A DNA stretch of 15,784 nt from an uncultured Rubrobacteraceae bacterium (GCA_902806015.1 CADCUZ010000020.1:1-15784); one strand, 5' to 3'. Positions 1-9,135 are shown, counted from the stretch's first letter. Program-made: numbers and translations. Notes: generated by a model from the letters alone, not told the origin.

Positions 1-167
1 GGAAAAATTCGCAGGTCAGTATGGCAGCCCACAGGCCACTTCCACTTTTCGTTTGGTGACTAATCGTGCCTAGCTGCACCTAATGCCACCATCACGTTGT
101 TGCGCCAAGCCCCTGTGGGGCTTAATCAATCACTGCACCTACCCCTTTTGGCCTAGTGAATGAGGGC
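1..167. other. Intergenic region downstream of typA
   Basis: No gene is recognisable here on either strand. The only structure is a perfect 7-bp inverted repeat, AAGCCCC-TGT-GGGGCTT, at 107-123, about 45 bp beyond the typA stop. It could form an RNA hairpin at the end of the typA transcript, but no T-tract follows it on the minus strand, so it is not a standard intrinsic terminator. The left end of the window cuts this region, so a neighbouring gene may lie just outside. Confidence 0.5.
107..123 (-). terminator. Hairpin downstream of typA, possible terminator without U-tract
   Basis: A perfect 7-bp stem with a 3-nt loop (AAGCCCC TGT GGGGCTT) lies about 45 bp past the typA stop codon. On the minus strand it is followed by GGCGCAAC, so the usual run of T is missing. 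It may be a weak or factor-assisted terminator, or an RNA 3'-end stabiliser. Confidence 0.3.
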
Positions 168-1949
<1,782 letters not shown>

Positions 1950-2010
1950 GCGTTCTCCTGACAAACACTTTCCACCACACAACCCTCTGATGCGCGTGCG
2001 GGGGACCCAA

Positions 2011-2041
2011 GCAACAAAAAAGGCCGCGTGGCGCGGGCCTT
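2011..2041 (-). terminator. Rho-independent terminator between the ydeI-like pseudogene and typA
   Basis: On the minus strand the sequence reads AAGGC-C-CGCG-CCA-CGCG-GCCTT followed by TTTTGTT. This is a 9-bp stem with one bulged C, a 3-nt loop and a T-rich tail. It lies about 63 nt past the stop codon of the YdeI-like gene and upstream of the typA start, so it would end the upstream transcript. Confidence 0.8.
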
Positions 2042-2103
2042 CGGACGAAGATTTTACCGCATAAGGCGACGACGACTACCCGCTTCGTGCCAGGGCGGTC
2101 TTC

Positions 2104-2684
2104 TTAGGTGTAGGGCTTCTCCCGCTCGGCCAGCGTCGCCACCTGCTTCGCGAGGCGGCGTGCCCTGGTCTCGGGCTTCTTGGCGTCTGGGATCCTGTAC
2201 AGGATCGCGTACCCGTTGGCGCCGTCGAGCGAGGCGAAGAACTCGCGGGCGTTCTCGGTTCTCTCCAGCTCCAGGCGCAGGTCGTCGGGCACAGTCGCGG
2301 TGCTCTGAGGTTCGTACGCGGAGTCCCGTCTGCCGTCGGCCCTGGCCCGCTCGACCTCCCGGAGGCCGGCCGGATTCATCACGCCCACCTCGATGAGCTT
2401 CGTGGCCTTCTGACGGTTAAACCTCGACCACTTGCTCCTCGGTTTGCGGGGGGTGAACCGCTGCAGCCAGTAGTTCTCATCGAACCCGCCTTCCTGGCCG
2501 TCGATCCAGCCGTAGCACGTGGCCAGGTCGAGGGCTTCCGCGAGGTGACGATCTCGATGCCTGAGCCCTTCTTGGCGATCTTGAGCCAAAGCCTGTCAGA
2601 GGCGGCGTGCTCCTCGTCGAGCCAGGTCTTCCACGCTTTGTGCGAGACGAACGGGACGATCGGCAGGTCCGGTTTGGCGGTTAC
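2104..2684 (-). pseudogene. YdeI/OmpD-associated family protein, frameshifted and without a normal start codon
   Basis: The downstream part reads LDLATCYGWIDGQEGGF and LQRFTPRKPRSKWSRFNRQK, then STATVPDDL and YRIPDAKKPETRARRL. These are the hallmarks of the YdeI/OmpD-associated family, cytosolic proteins of poorly known role linked to stress or bacteriocin tolerance. The expected N-terminus (KPDLPIVPF, KTWLDEEHAASDRLWLKIAK, GSGIEIVT) is clearly encoded just upstream but in another frame. A single missing base near 2541-2544 separates GIEIVT from AEALDLA. Where the start codon is expected there is GTA (2682-2684), 5 nt after a good GGAG, instead of GTG or ATG. The gene therefore has two lesions. 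Reinserting one base would give a protein of about 193 residues, a plausible length for this family. Sequence error at either place cannot be excluded. An intrinsic terminator follows at 2011-2041. Confidence 0.85.
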
Positions 2685-2838
2685 GGCGACTCCCTTCGAC
2701 GGCCGGTGTCCCGAGGAGCCGCGAGTCTACAGGGAGGTATGGTCGGCCCCAAGGGGCATCCACGCCGCGGCGCGACCCTTCTACCGGTCGGCTCAGGGCG
2801 TTTCTAGGGGGTTTTTCGCTGGATTGGAGTAGTCTTAC

Positions 2839-3249
2839 GTGCCACGCGGATGGCAACCGAGCAGGAGGGATCGTACGGACTTGGGATCGTCGTTTTCGCG
2901 CACGCTGACGGGGGCGGCCTTCGTGGTGGCCGGGCTGCTGCACTTCCTCGTCCCCAGTGCTTACCAGAAGATCATGCCGCCTTACCTCCCGCTCCACCGC
3001 GAGCTGATCTACTTGAGCGGTGCGATGGAGGTTGCCGGCGGAATGGGGCTGTTGTCTAATCATACCCGTCGTGTCGCCGGTCTCGGCCTGATCCTTTTGC
3101 TCTTGGCCGTCATGCCGGCGAACGTGCAGATGCTGCTCGACGCCCACGCCGGCAAATCACCGTGGTGGGTGGTTCTCCTGTGGCTGCGCCTCCCGCTGCA
3201 GCTCGTGCTCGTCGCATGGGTCTGGAAGGTCTCTCGTCCCCGCGTCTGA
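2839..3249 (+). CDS. DoxX-like integral membrane protein
   Basis: This is a 136-residue protein with about four hydrophobic segments (roughly residues 22-37, 56-71, 78-95 and 109-130). The motif FVVAGLLHFLVPSAYQKIMP followed by ELIYLSGAMEVAGGMGLL is typical of small DoxX-family membrane proteins, which sit in the cytoplasmic membrane. Some relatives are linked to quinone or thiosulfate metabolism or to redox stress, but the function of this subgroup is not established. The GTG start at 2839 is preceded by a modest GGAG. A TTG at 2881, after AGGAGG with a long 12-nt gap, would remove an unconserved basic N-terminus and is a possible alternative. The reading frame is intact, in contrast to both neighbours. 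It is divergent from the YdeI-like gene and followed by the PH-domain gene. Confidence 0.75.
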   Translation: MPRGWQPSRRDRTDLGSSFSRTLTGAAFVVAGLLHFLVPSAYQKIMPPYLPLHRELIYLSGAMEVAGGMGLLSNHTRRVAGLGLILLLLAVMPANVQMLLDAHAGKSPWWVVLLWLRLPLQLVLVAWVWKVSRPRV

Positions 3250-3307
3250 AGGACCCGTCGGTTAACGTAGGCCGGAGGGCTGCATATCCGCGGGTTCGTA
3301 GGACGCG

Positions 3308-3313
3308 TAGAAT
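3308..3313 (+). promoter_or_regulatory. Possible -10 box (TAGAAT) upstream of the PH-domain gene
   Basis: TAGAAT matches the -10 consensus at five of six positions and lies 16 nt upstream of ATG 3330. GGAGGA at 3315-3320 falls within that gap. No good -35 box is visible at the right distance. If transcription starts about 7 nt downstream of the box, the ribosome binding site would lie at or before the 5' end, so this promoter call is weak. Confidence 0.25.
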
Positions 3314-3329
3314 CGGAGGACGACGGTCG

Positions 3330-3764
3330 ATGGGAAGGTACGTGGGGAGCTGCTTGATGGATTGATGGGTAACGCCTCAGAGGTAGAGCCGGCGAAGATA
3401 GAGGGAGACTTCGCCCGGCTGCTTGCTGGGGGCGAGCGGATCGAGAAAGCTTACCAGCTGCTCCGAGACCTCTTCGTCTTCACGAACAACGGGGCTGATC
3501 CTCGTAGATAAGCAGGGCCTGCCAGGCAAAAAGGTCGAGTACCGTTCGCCGCCCTACAGGAGCATCACCCACTCCAGCGTCGAGGCCGCCGGCCACGTCG
3601 ACCTCGATGCGGAGCTGAAGGTCTGGATCTCCGGTAACCCATTGCCCATCCAGAAGCGCTTCAACAAGCAACTGAACATCTACGACGTCCAGAGCGTTCC
3701 CACGGGCTACGTGCCGGAACAGCCACGCAGGAGAGCCGCTTCCAAACCCGCCCGACGCCGCTAG
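3330..3764 (+). pseudogene. PH-domain (bPH_1/YvbH-like) protein with two homopolymer frameshifts
   Basis: Pieces of one bacterial PH-domain protein lie in successive frames. The first is GNASEVEPAKIEGDFARLL with GERIEKAYQLLRDLFVFTN. The second is LILVDKQGLPGKKVEYRSPP with YRSITHSSVEAAGHVDLDAE and LKVWISG. This is the classic layout of the short bPH_1 family: an acidic N-terminal helix, then the FTNxRLILVDKQG strand pair and the HFDLDAELKIWISG-like strand. A +1 insertion in the GGGG run at 3491-3494 breaks the frame within FTN-LILVDK. A second, -1 shift in the G run at 3344-3347 would join ATG 3330 (GGAGGA 9 nt upstream) to the in-frame GELLDGLMGNAS. If only the first lesion is real, ATG 3365 is the start. 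Both lesions sit in G runs, which suggests sequencing error as much as decay. The stop shares the CTAG tetramer at 3761-3764 with the convergent gene. Confidence 0.8.
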
Positions 3765-4165
3765 CCGGCGAAGAGCAGCACGTAGAGGACGTAGAGTAGC
3801 GCCGCGGCCAGGATCGTGGCCACGACGACCACCGCAACTTTGCCGGTTGCACCGGTCCGCCAGACGGCCTGAACGAACCGCCCGAGCTGCCTAAGGCGGA
3901 TCTCCGACCAGTCCAGGAGGCGGGCGGCGGGGAGGAGCTCGCCGGCCAGAATCGCGAGCCCGAGGGAGACGGTGGCCAAGCCGGGGCCCGGAAGGGGCGC
4001 CGTCAAGAGGCTGCCGACAGCTATGACGGAGCCGAGGATCACGAGGAGAACCCGCTTGACGATGTGGCCCGGCTCTTCTTGCCGGCGGCGGTAACGGTCT
4101 TTGAAGCGCTCCCCCGGTTTGCTCTCCTTGAACTTTTCCCAGCTTCCCCTGAATCTACCGATCAT
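3761..4165 (-). CDS. PGPGW/TIGR02611-type small transmembrane protein
   Basis: This is a protein of 134 residues from ATG 4165, with an upstream extension to 4246 possible. The N-terminus is strongly charged (FRGSWEKFKESKPGERFKDR). A transmembrane segment follows (VKRVLLVILGSVIAVGSLL), then PLPGPGLATVSLGLAILAGE, the PGPG(W) signature of putative actinobacterial transmembrane proteins. Next are an amphipathic stretch with LLDWSEIRLRQLGRF and a final hydrophobic segment (VAVVVVATILAAALLYVLYV). The function of the family is unknown. In this copy the Trp of the PGPGW signature is Leu. No strong ribosome binding site precedes ATG 4165, so the start is uncertain. The stop codon overlaps that of the convergent PH-domain gene. 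Confidence 0.75.
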   Translation of the reverse strand: MIGRFRGSWEKFKESKPGERFKDRYRRRQEEPGHIVKRVLLVILGSVIAVGSLLTAPLPGPGLATVSLGLAILAGELLPAARLLDWSEIRLRQLGRFVQAVWRTGATGKVAVVVVATILAAALLYVLYVLLFAG

Positions 4166-4270
4166 GCCCGGATCATGCCCGTTTTCCCCCTCTCGGCAAC
4201 ATCGCTCAAGAGCACGCGCCCTGAGCAACCTCGACGGAAATCTCATCCCTGCCGCGCAGAGCTTTGCTGC

Positions 4271-4299
4271 TTGGTAAGCAAGTGGAACCCTCTTAGACT
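4271..4299 (+). promoter_or_regulatory. Promoter for the VOC gene
   Basis: TTGGTA (4271-4276) and TAGACT (4294-4299) are separated by exactly 17 bp. They match the -35 and -10 consensus at four of six positions each. The predicted transcript start near 4306 leaves a short leader containing the strong AAGGAGG (4317-4323), 5 nt before GTG 4329. The geometry is good, but there is no experimental support. Confidence 0.5.
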
Positions 4300-4328
4300 C
4301 CCGTTACGGTTTCGGGAAGGAGGAAAAC

Positions 4329-5117
4329 GTGGGCAAGAGGACGCATTATGAGCCCGGCACGTTTTGCTGGACGGACCTGGCGACGACGGACCCCGAAGAG
4401 GCGAAGGCCTTCTACGGCGGGCTGTTCGGCTGGGAGGCTGTGGACACGCCCGCCGGGGGGGCGGGTACGTACGCGATGCTCTCTTTGGACGGCGACGACG
4501 TCTGCGCGCTCTACGAGCTGGAGCCTGAGCGGCGGGAGATGGGCATTCCTTCCCACTGGATCTCCTACGTGAGCGTCGAAAGTGCCGACGCGGTCGTCGA
4601 GAGGGCTCGGGAGCTCGGCGGCGGGGCGTCCGGTGGGGCGTTCGACGTCATGGAGGCGGGGCGGACGGCCGTCATCCAGGACCCCGCCGGCGCGGTGCTT
4701 GCGGCATGGGAGCCTAAGGCGCACGCCGGGGCGCGGCGGGTCAACGACGTGGGCTGCATGACGTGGAACGAGCTTCAGAGCCGCGAGCCGGAGGAGGCCG
4801 CTACCTTCTACGCAGAACTCTTCGGGTGGGAGACCGAGCCCCAAGAAGTCGAGGGCAATGTGGCCTACGTGACGATCCAGAACGCCGGTTCTCCGAACGG
4901 CGGGATCATGCCGATGACCCGGGCGCACGGCGATGCGGCCCCGCACTGGCTACCGTACTTCGCGGTTGCCTCGTGCGGCGCCGCCATTGAGACGGCACGT
5001 GAGCTCGGCGGCAAGGTCCTGGCCGGCCCGATAGACGTGGGCGCCGGGCGCATCGCGGTTCTAATGGACCCCCAGGGCGCGGCGTTTGCCGTCTTCGAGG
5101 GCGAGACGGACGACTAG
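4329..5117 (+). CDS. VOC-superfamily protein with two glyoxalase-like domains
   Basis: This 262-residue cytosolic protein contains two tandem vicinal-oxygen-chelate domains. Domain 1 (about residues 8-122) begins [20 protein letters not shown] and contains LFGWE and [16 protein letters not shown]. Domain 2 (about 135-259) repeats the pattern with [25 protein letters not shown] and [14 protein letters not shown]. This is the layout of the actinobacterial CFP32/hydroxylase-like VOC group, whose substrates are largely unknown. The repeated WxxL...DPxxAxxFYxxLFGW block shows an internal duplication. The GTG start follows AAGGAGG with a 5-nt spacer, which fixes the start. It is followed 94 bp later by msrA on the same strand, which fits a stress or detoxification setting, though that link is only positional. 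Confidence 0.88.
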   Translation: MGKRTHYEPGTFCWTDLATTDPEEAKAFYGGLFGWEAVDTPAGGAGTYAMLSLDGDDVCALYELEPERREMGIPSHWISYVSVESADAVVERARELGGGASGGAFDVMEAGRTAVIQDPAGAVLAAWEPKAHAGARRVNDVGCMTWNELQSREPEEAATFYAELFGWETEPQEVEGNVAYVTIQNAGSPNGGIMPMTRAHGDAAPHWLPYFAVASCGAAIETARELGGKVLAGPIDVGAGRIAVLMDPQGAAFAVFEGETDD

Positions 5118-5211
5118 CCGCAGGCCCTGGCGGAGGGTGTGTGGGGCCTCTCCCTGCGTCCTTCCACCGGATGCGGTATACCAAAATCGCATGAAACATA
5201 CGGAAAGAGGT

Positions 5212-5775
5212 ATGGCGGTGGAAGAGAGCAACGACGCGGGTCGCAGGCAGGTGGCGACGCTCGGAGGCGGGTGCTTCTGGTGCACTGAGGCGGTCTACCT
5301 CGAGGTGCGGGGCGTGGAGAAGGTCGAGTCGGGGTACTCGGGTGGGCACGTGCCGAACCCGACCTACCGGCAGGTGTGCAGCGAGACGACGGGGCACGCC
5401 GAGGTCGTGCAGGTCACGTTCGACCGGGAGGTGGTGTCGTACCACGAGATCCTTGAAGTCTTCTTTGCTACCCACGATCCGACGACCCTCAACCGCCAGG
5501 GGGCCGACGTTGGGACGCAGTACCGCTCTGCGGTTTTCTATCATGACGAGGAACAGCGGGAGGTCGCCGAGGAGGTCATCGCGGAGCTCGGGTCCCGGGG
5601 CATCTGGGACGACCCCATCGTGACGGAGGTCGTGCCATTCGAGGAGTTCTACGTCGCGGAGGACTACCACCAGAACTACTTCGCCAGCAACGGCTACCAG
5701 CCTTACTGCCAGGTCATCATCGCCCCCAAGGTGGCGAAGTTTCGCAGGGAGCACCTCGCCAGGCTAAAGGCGTAA
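5212..5775 (+). CDS. msrA: Peptide-methionine (S)-S-oxide reductase MsrA
   Basis: MsrA reduces methionine-S-sulfoxide in proteins and as the free amino acid, using thioredoxin. The product is 187 residues from ATG 5212. The catalytic motif GGCFWCTE places the nucleophile at Cys21. It is followed by the family blocks [52 protein letters not shown] and [12 protein letters not shown] likely resolving Cys lies at about residue 166 in YQPYC, as in the class with a single C-terminal Cys. The reading frame is intact. ATG 5212 lies immediately after GGAAAGAGG. ATG 5191 has no ribosome binding site, and GTG 5218 would be better spaced, so the exact start may move by a few codons. The lipoprotein gene follows after 30 bp and is probably cotranscribed. 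Confidence 0.95.
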   Translation: MAVEESNDAGRRQVATLGGGCFWCTEAVYLEVRGVEKVESGYSGGHVPNPTYRQVCSETTGHAEVVQVTFDREVVSYHEILEVFFATHDPTTLNRQGADVGTQYRSAVFYHDEEQREVAEEVIAELGSRGIWDDPIVTEVVPFEEFYVAEDYHQNYFASNGYQPYCQVIIAPKVAKFRREHLARLKA

Positions 5776-5805
5776 TGTGATAGCGGTCGGGGGCAGAAGA
5801 ACGCC

Positions 5806-7719
5806 GTGAGGAGGCTGCTCCTCGTCTTTCTCGTCGCCGCCCTCTGCTCCTGCGGCGCGCAACCTCCCCCGGCGCAAGGCGGTTCGGACGGCGGCGACCG
5901 CGAACGGACCGCCGAAAGGACGATCGCGGAGAGATCCGCGGCCGAAGGTGACACCGACGAGGAAGCCGCCGCGGGGCAGATCACGGCCGCCCGGCCGTCC
6001 GGCGGGCAAGGGACCGAAGAGGAGGACCGGCGGGCGGACGCGGGGCTGCGCGAAGGGCCGTCGACCACGAGCACGGCGACGCGAGCGGCCGTCGGGACCA
6101 ACGGGATGGTTAGCGCGGCCCACCCGCTCGCGACGCGGGCCGGGGTGGAGATCCTTAAAGGCGGCGGCAACGCCTTCGACGCGGCCGTGGCCGTCGGCGT
6201 CGCCCTGAACGTCGTCGAGCCGATGATGAGCGGCGTCGGGGGGTACGGGGCCACGGTCGTCTACGACGCGAAAAAAGGGGAGACGCGCTTCCTGGAGACC
6301 GGCAGCAAGACCCCGGCCTCCCTGGACCCGTCCGTCTTCCGTCCGCCCGCGTCGAGCTATGAGGAGAACCGCTGCGGGGGTCCCGTCGTCTCGACGCCTG
6401 GCAACCTCAACGCGTGGGAGTTGATGTGGGAGGAGTACGGGCGGAAGGAGTGGTCCCGGCTCTTCGAGCCGGCGATCCGCTACGCCGAGGGGGGCTTCGT
6501 CATCGGGAAGGAGACGGCCGGTTGGATCGGCTCGGAGTACCCTGCCTTCCCGGCGCACGCGCAGGAGATCTACGGCAAGAACGGCTTCCCGTTGCGCGCA
6601 GGCGACCGCCTCGTGCAAGACGACCTGGCGGGCTCGCTGCGCCTGATCGTCAGGAAGGGCGCCGACGCGATCTACGCCGGCGAGCTAGGCCGCGCGATGG
6701 TCGCCGAGGCGCAGGAGAACGGCGGTTTCCTGACCGAAAGAGACCTGAAACGGAACCGTGCCCGGTGGCGGGAGACCATAGGCGCGGACTACCGGAGCGA
6801 CAGGGTGGTCACGGCCGGGCCTCCGGCGACCGCGTGGGGCGCCCTCGTCCGGCTCGGGACGATGGAAGAGCTCGACCCCGCATCCCTCGGCCATAACACT
6901 TCTCCCTACGTCCACGCGCTCACGGAGATCTCCAAAAACGCCTTCTCCCAGACGGCCCGGTACGCCGCCGACCCGCCACTAGGGAAGCTCCTCTCCGGGG
7001 ACCACCTCGCCCAACAGGCCTCCGCGGTGGACTTCTCCGGTGCCGCCCCCTACGATCCGCCCGTCGCCTTCGACTCGGCCACGAGTTGCTCCCCCACGGG
7101 CTACGTCCCCACGACGGACGCCGTTTCGGCGTCGGCAAGCGCCCAGGCCGGCGTCGGGCACACCACGCACTTCGTCGTCGCCGACGGCGAGGGCAACGTC
7201 GTCTCTTCCACCCAGACCCTGGGTAACGTCTTCGGGAGCAAGCTCATGCCCGAAGGAACCGGGCTGTGGCTCAACGACCAACTCGCCTGGAGCCGCTTCG
7301 AGCCCCGGGGCAACGTCTTCGACGTCTACCCCGGCCGCCAGACGCTCTACGCTCTCTGCCCGACGATAGTCCTGCGCGAAGGCCGGCCCGTCACGGCCCT
7401 CGGTACGCCAGGCGGGCGCACCATCCCGCAGACGACCACGCAGATGCTCACCAACATGGAAGCCTTCGACATGGGCGTCCAGCAGGCCATAACCGCCCCC
7501 CGCTTCAGCTTCGTCATCCCGGACCTCCTCGGCGTCGAGCCGGGGATACCGGCCACCGTGCAGGGCGAGCTGGAGGCTCTCGGCCACGGCCTCTACGTCG
7601 ACGAGTTCGGCTTCGGCAACGCCCACGGCCTCACCATCGAGTACGGCGGGGAAGGGGAGCCCGTGAGGTTCACCGGCGGCGCGGACCCGCGTGGGGAGGG
7701 GGAGGCCGCCGGGTACTGA
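5806..7719 (+). CDS. Gamma-glutamyltranspeptidase-like Ntn-hydrolase, predicted lipoprotein
   Basis: This 637-residue protein starts at GTG 5806. MRRLLLVFLVAALCSCG is a short signal peptide with a lipobox-like LCSC, so the protein is probably anchored outside the membrane. Residues 20-95 form an acidic, low-complexity linker. The GGT fold follows: MVSAAHPLATRAGVEILKGG, GNAFDAAVAVGVALNVVEPM and SGVGGYG, later GHTTHF with the predicted self-cleavage and nucleophile Thr453, then GTGLWLND, CPTIVLREG and GTPGGRTIPQTTTQ. Autocleavage before Thr453 would give large and small subunits. Several residues that bind the gamma-glutamyl group in E. coli GGT look replaced: the FRE arginine is Leu (FLETGSK), LSSMSPT is LYALCPT, TLNTTFG is TLGNVFG and NNQMDD is NDQLAW. 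A true GGT activity is therefore doubtful, and another amide or peptide substrate is possible. It follows msrA after 30 bp. Confidence 0.85.
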   Translation: MRRLLLVFLVAALCSCGAQPPPAQGGSDGGDRERTAERTIAERSAAEGDTDEEAAAGQITAARPSGGQGTEEEDRRADAGLREGPSTTSTATRAAVGTNGMVSAAHPLATRAGVEILKGGGNAFDAAVAVGVALNVVEPMMSGVGGYGATVVYDAKKGETRFLETGSKTPASLDPSVFRPPASSYEENRCGGPVVSTPGNLNAWELMWEEYGRKEWSRLFEPAIRYAEGGFVIGKETAGWIGSEYPAFPAHAQEIYGKNGFPLRAGDRLVQDDLAGSLRLIVRKGADAIYAGELGRAMVAEAQENGGFLTERDLKRNRARWRETIGADYRSDRVVTAGPPATAWGALVRLGTMEELDPASLGHNTSPYVHALTEISKNAFSQTARYAADPPLGKLLSGDHLAQQASAVDFSGAAPYDPPVAFDSATSCSPTGYVPTTDAVSASASAQAGVGHTTHFVVADGEGNVVSSTQTLGNVFGSKLMPEGTGLWLNDQLAWSRFEPRGNVFDVYPGRQTLYALCPTIVLREGRPVTALGTPGGRTIPQTTTQMLTNMEAFDMGVQQAITAPRFSFVIPDLLGVEPGIPATVQGELEALGHGLYVDEFGFGNAHGLTIEYGGEGEPVRFTGGADPRGEGEAAGY

Positions 7720-7745
7720 GCGACGGGACCCGACCGCCGACAGCC

Positions 7746-8123
7746 CTAGTTCCTGCCCAGGCCTCCTAGGCCAAAAAGGTCCGTCTCGTCCCGGCCCGTC
7801 TGGAGGGCTTCGATCAGTTCCTCGAGACGGCCCATCTCCACCCTCATGCCACCCTCCCCGGCCGGAGGCGGGCTGAGGGCGACGTACCGGGCCCTGTCGC
7901 GGACGGTCTCCAACGCGACGAGCAGACCGGCGCCGGAGACTTCGACGGGCCTCCAGTTGGGGCCAAAATCCGTAGACTCGAGGAAGGTCTGGGCCTTTTC
8001 GGCGGAGTCGAAGAGGGGGAGGGTCGGGCGGTCGTCGACGGAGATCAGGAGCGGCTCCATCCCCGGCGCAGCCTCCTCGAAGAGGAGGACATAGGGCGGC
8101 TGTGGGGCTTGCCTGGCCGGCAT
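7746..8123 (-). CDS. Conserved-looking hypothetical protein, downstream partner of the cupin
   Basis: I do not recognise this 125-residue protein. It is soluble, without a signal peptide or transmembrane segment. The N-terminus PPYVLLFEEAAPGMEPLLIS leads into a mixed alpha/beta region (LPLFDSAEKAQTFLESTDFG), then VALSPPPAGEGGMRVEMGRL and a helical, glycine-ended tail. The pattern of a strand followed by a F/S-A-E-K-A-x-x-F helix loosely resembles SseB-like or similar small modules, but this is only an impression. ATG 8123 starts 2 nt after the stop codon of the upstream cupin gene, so the two are almost certainly cotranscribed and translationally coupled. The codon pattern is GC-rich at third positions, supporting real coding. 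It is convergent with the GGT-like gene. Confidence 0.7.
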   Translation of the reverse strand: MPARQAPQPPYVLLFEEAAPGMEPLLISVDDRPTLPLFDSAEKAQTFLESTDFGPNWRPVEVSGAGLLVALETVRDRARYVALSPPPAGEGGMRVEMGRLEELIEALQTGRDETDLFGLGGLGRN

Positions 8124-8125
8124 CC

Positions 8126-8446
8126 CTAGGCGGGCCTCGGGGCCATCGTGACGAGCAGGACCAACTCGTCGCTCGAATCGTTGCGCACGCCGTGGGGGAT
8201 ACCCGCCCGCGCGATAGCGGCCTCCCCTTCGCCTAAGTCCGCCTCCTCGCCGCCGATGGTGAAGCGTCCGGCGCCCCTCACCACGAAGTAGACCTTGTCC
8301 GAGCCCTCATGGGCGTGGACCTTCTGCGATTGGCCGGGCAGGAGGCAGTAGGCGTCGTAGAAGAGGTGGGGCGAGTCGAAGAGGGCTTTTTTCTGCATCT
8401 TCCCTTTCGAGAAGGAGATCTGCTCTTCTAGTCGTCTACTCTCCAA
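8126..8446 (-). CDS. Small cupin-domain protein
   Basis: This is a single cupin barrel of 106 residues. I chose TTG 8446 as the start because GGGAGG precedes it with a 7-nt gap; longer readings overlap the divergent gene. Cupin motif 1 is PGQSQKVHAHEGSDKVYFVV, with the HxH metal ligands but Asp or Lys near the usual Glu position. Motif 2 is GEAAIARAGIPHGVRN, with the conserved His and Asn. Such small cupins bind a metal and act as isomerases, dioxygenase-like enzymes or sensors, and no substrate can be named. The stop is 2 nt before the next gene (unknown protein, 7746-8123), forming a two-gene operon that diverges from the nucleoside deaminase. Confidence 0.85.
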   Translation of the reverse strand: MESRRLEEQISFSKGKMQKKALFDSPHLFYDAYCLLPGQSQKVHAHEGSDKVYFVVRGAGRFTIGGEEADLGEGEAAIARAGIPHGVRNDSSDELVLLVTMAPRPA

Positions 8447-8503
8447 GACTGTGCCTCCCGTCTCTTGCAGCCTCCCCACTCTAGCATCCCGGAGGGCGCT
8501 TGC

Positions 8504-8509
8504 TATCAT
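8504..8509 (+). promoter_or_regulatory. -10 box for the deaminase gene, probably a leaderless start
   Basis: TATCAT (five of six to consensus) ends 9 nt before ATG 8519. No ribosome binding site lies between them, because the nearest GGAGGG is far upstream at about 8490. Transcription would begin at or next to the A of the start codon. The -35 region is weak. Confidence 0.45.
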
Positions 8510-8518
8510 GCGCCTGTC

Positions 8519-9118
8519 ATGAAAAGAACGGAGAACATCGGATTCCCGCAGGTGAGCTTGCGCCTCCCCGATTGGGTGGGGGGCCTCCTCTCCGGAGGAG
8601 ACCAAGCGTACCCGACGGTGGAGGACAGGATGCGCCTCGCGGTCGAGCTCTCTCGCCTGAACATCCGCAACGGGACCGGGGGACCTTTCGGGGCGGCCGT
8701 CTTCGAGGGGGAGACGGGAAGGCTGCTCGCGCCCGGCGTGAACCTCGTCGTGGGGTCCGGCTGCTCCGTCTTCCACGCGGAGATGGTCGCTATCATGGTC
8801 GCCCAAAGGATTGCCGGCACCTTCGACCTTGGTGGGGAGAACCTGCCGGACTACGAGCTGGTCGCCAGCACCGAGCCGTGCGCGATGTGCCTCGGGGCGA
8901 CCCCCTGGTCCGGCGTCCGGAGCCTCGTCTGCGGCGCCCGCGACGAAGACGCCCGCGCCGTCGGCTTCGACGAGGGCGCCAAGATGTCCGAGTGGGTGGG
9001 CTCGCTTGAAAACCGCGGCATCTCTGTCCGTCGCAGCGTCCTGCGCGAGGAGGCAGTCGCGGTCTTGCGGGAGTACGCCGAAAGGGGCGGCGAGATCTAC
9101 AACTCCCGCCGGGGCTGA
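8519..9118 (+). CDS. Nucleoside deaminase (cytidine/deoxycytidylate deaminase fold)
   Basis: This 199-residue zinc-dependent deaminase has HAEM with zinc ligand His86 and proton-shuttling Glu88. PCAMC supplies zinc ligands Cys121 and Cys124. The block NGTGGPFGAAVFE is typical of the guanine/cytosine/tRNA-adenosine deaminase-like family. The longer N-terminus and C-terminal tail differ from the compact tadA type, so a free nucleoside or base is the likelier substrate, and which one cannot be read from the sequence. ATG 8519 has no ribosome binding site and sits next to a -10 box, so the mRNA is probably leaderless. A TTG at 8465 in frame is possible but unconserved in style. The stop (TGA) overlaps ATG 9118 by one base, and the following gene starts within 20 nt, indicating cotranscription. 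Confidence 0.88.
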   Translation: MKRTENIGFPQVSLRLPDWVGGLLSGGDQAYPTVEDRMRLAVELSRLNIRNGTGGPFGAAVFEGETGRLLAPGVNLVVGSGCSVFHAEMVAIMVAQRIAGTFDLGGENLPDYELVASTEPCAMCLGATPWSGVRSLVCGARDEDARAVGFDEGAKMSEWVGSLENRGISVRRSVLREEAVAVLREYAERGGEIYNSRRG

Positions 9119-9135
9119 TGCGTGGTGGACCCGCG

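Noticed and set aside
2596..3147. 183-codon minus-strand frame opposite the DoxX-like gene
   Set aside because: Its C-terminal part is an out-of-frame reading of the YdeI N-terminus and the rest is antisense to a membrane protein. There is no family signal.
5122..5149. AGGCCC...GGGCCT inverted repeat after the VOC gene as a terminator
   Set aside because: A 6-bp stem with a 16-nt loop and no T-tract is too weak to support a terminator.
4906..5754. 282-codon minus-strand open frame across the VOC and msrA genes
   Set aside because: It is a shadow of two clearly recognised plus-strand genes in GC-rich DNA, with no family match of its own.
5764..7626. Long minus-strand frames opposite the GGT-like gene
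   Set aside because: Arginine- and glycine-rich translations without any domain, opposite an intact recognised gene.
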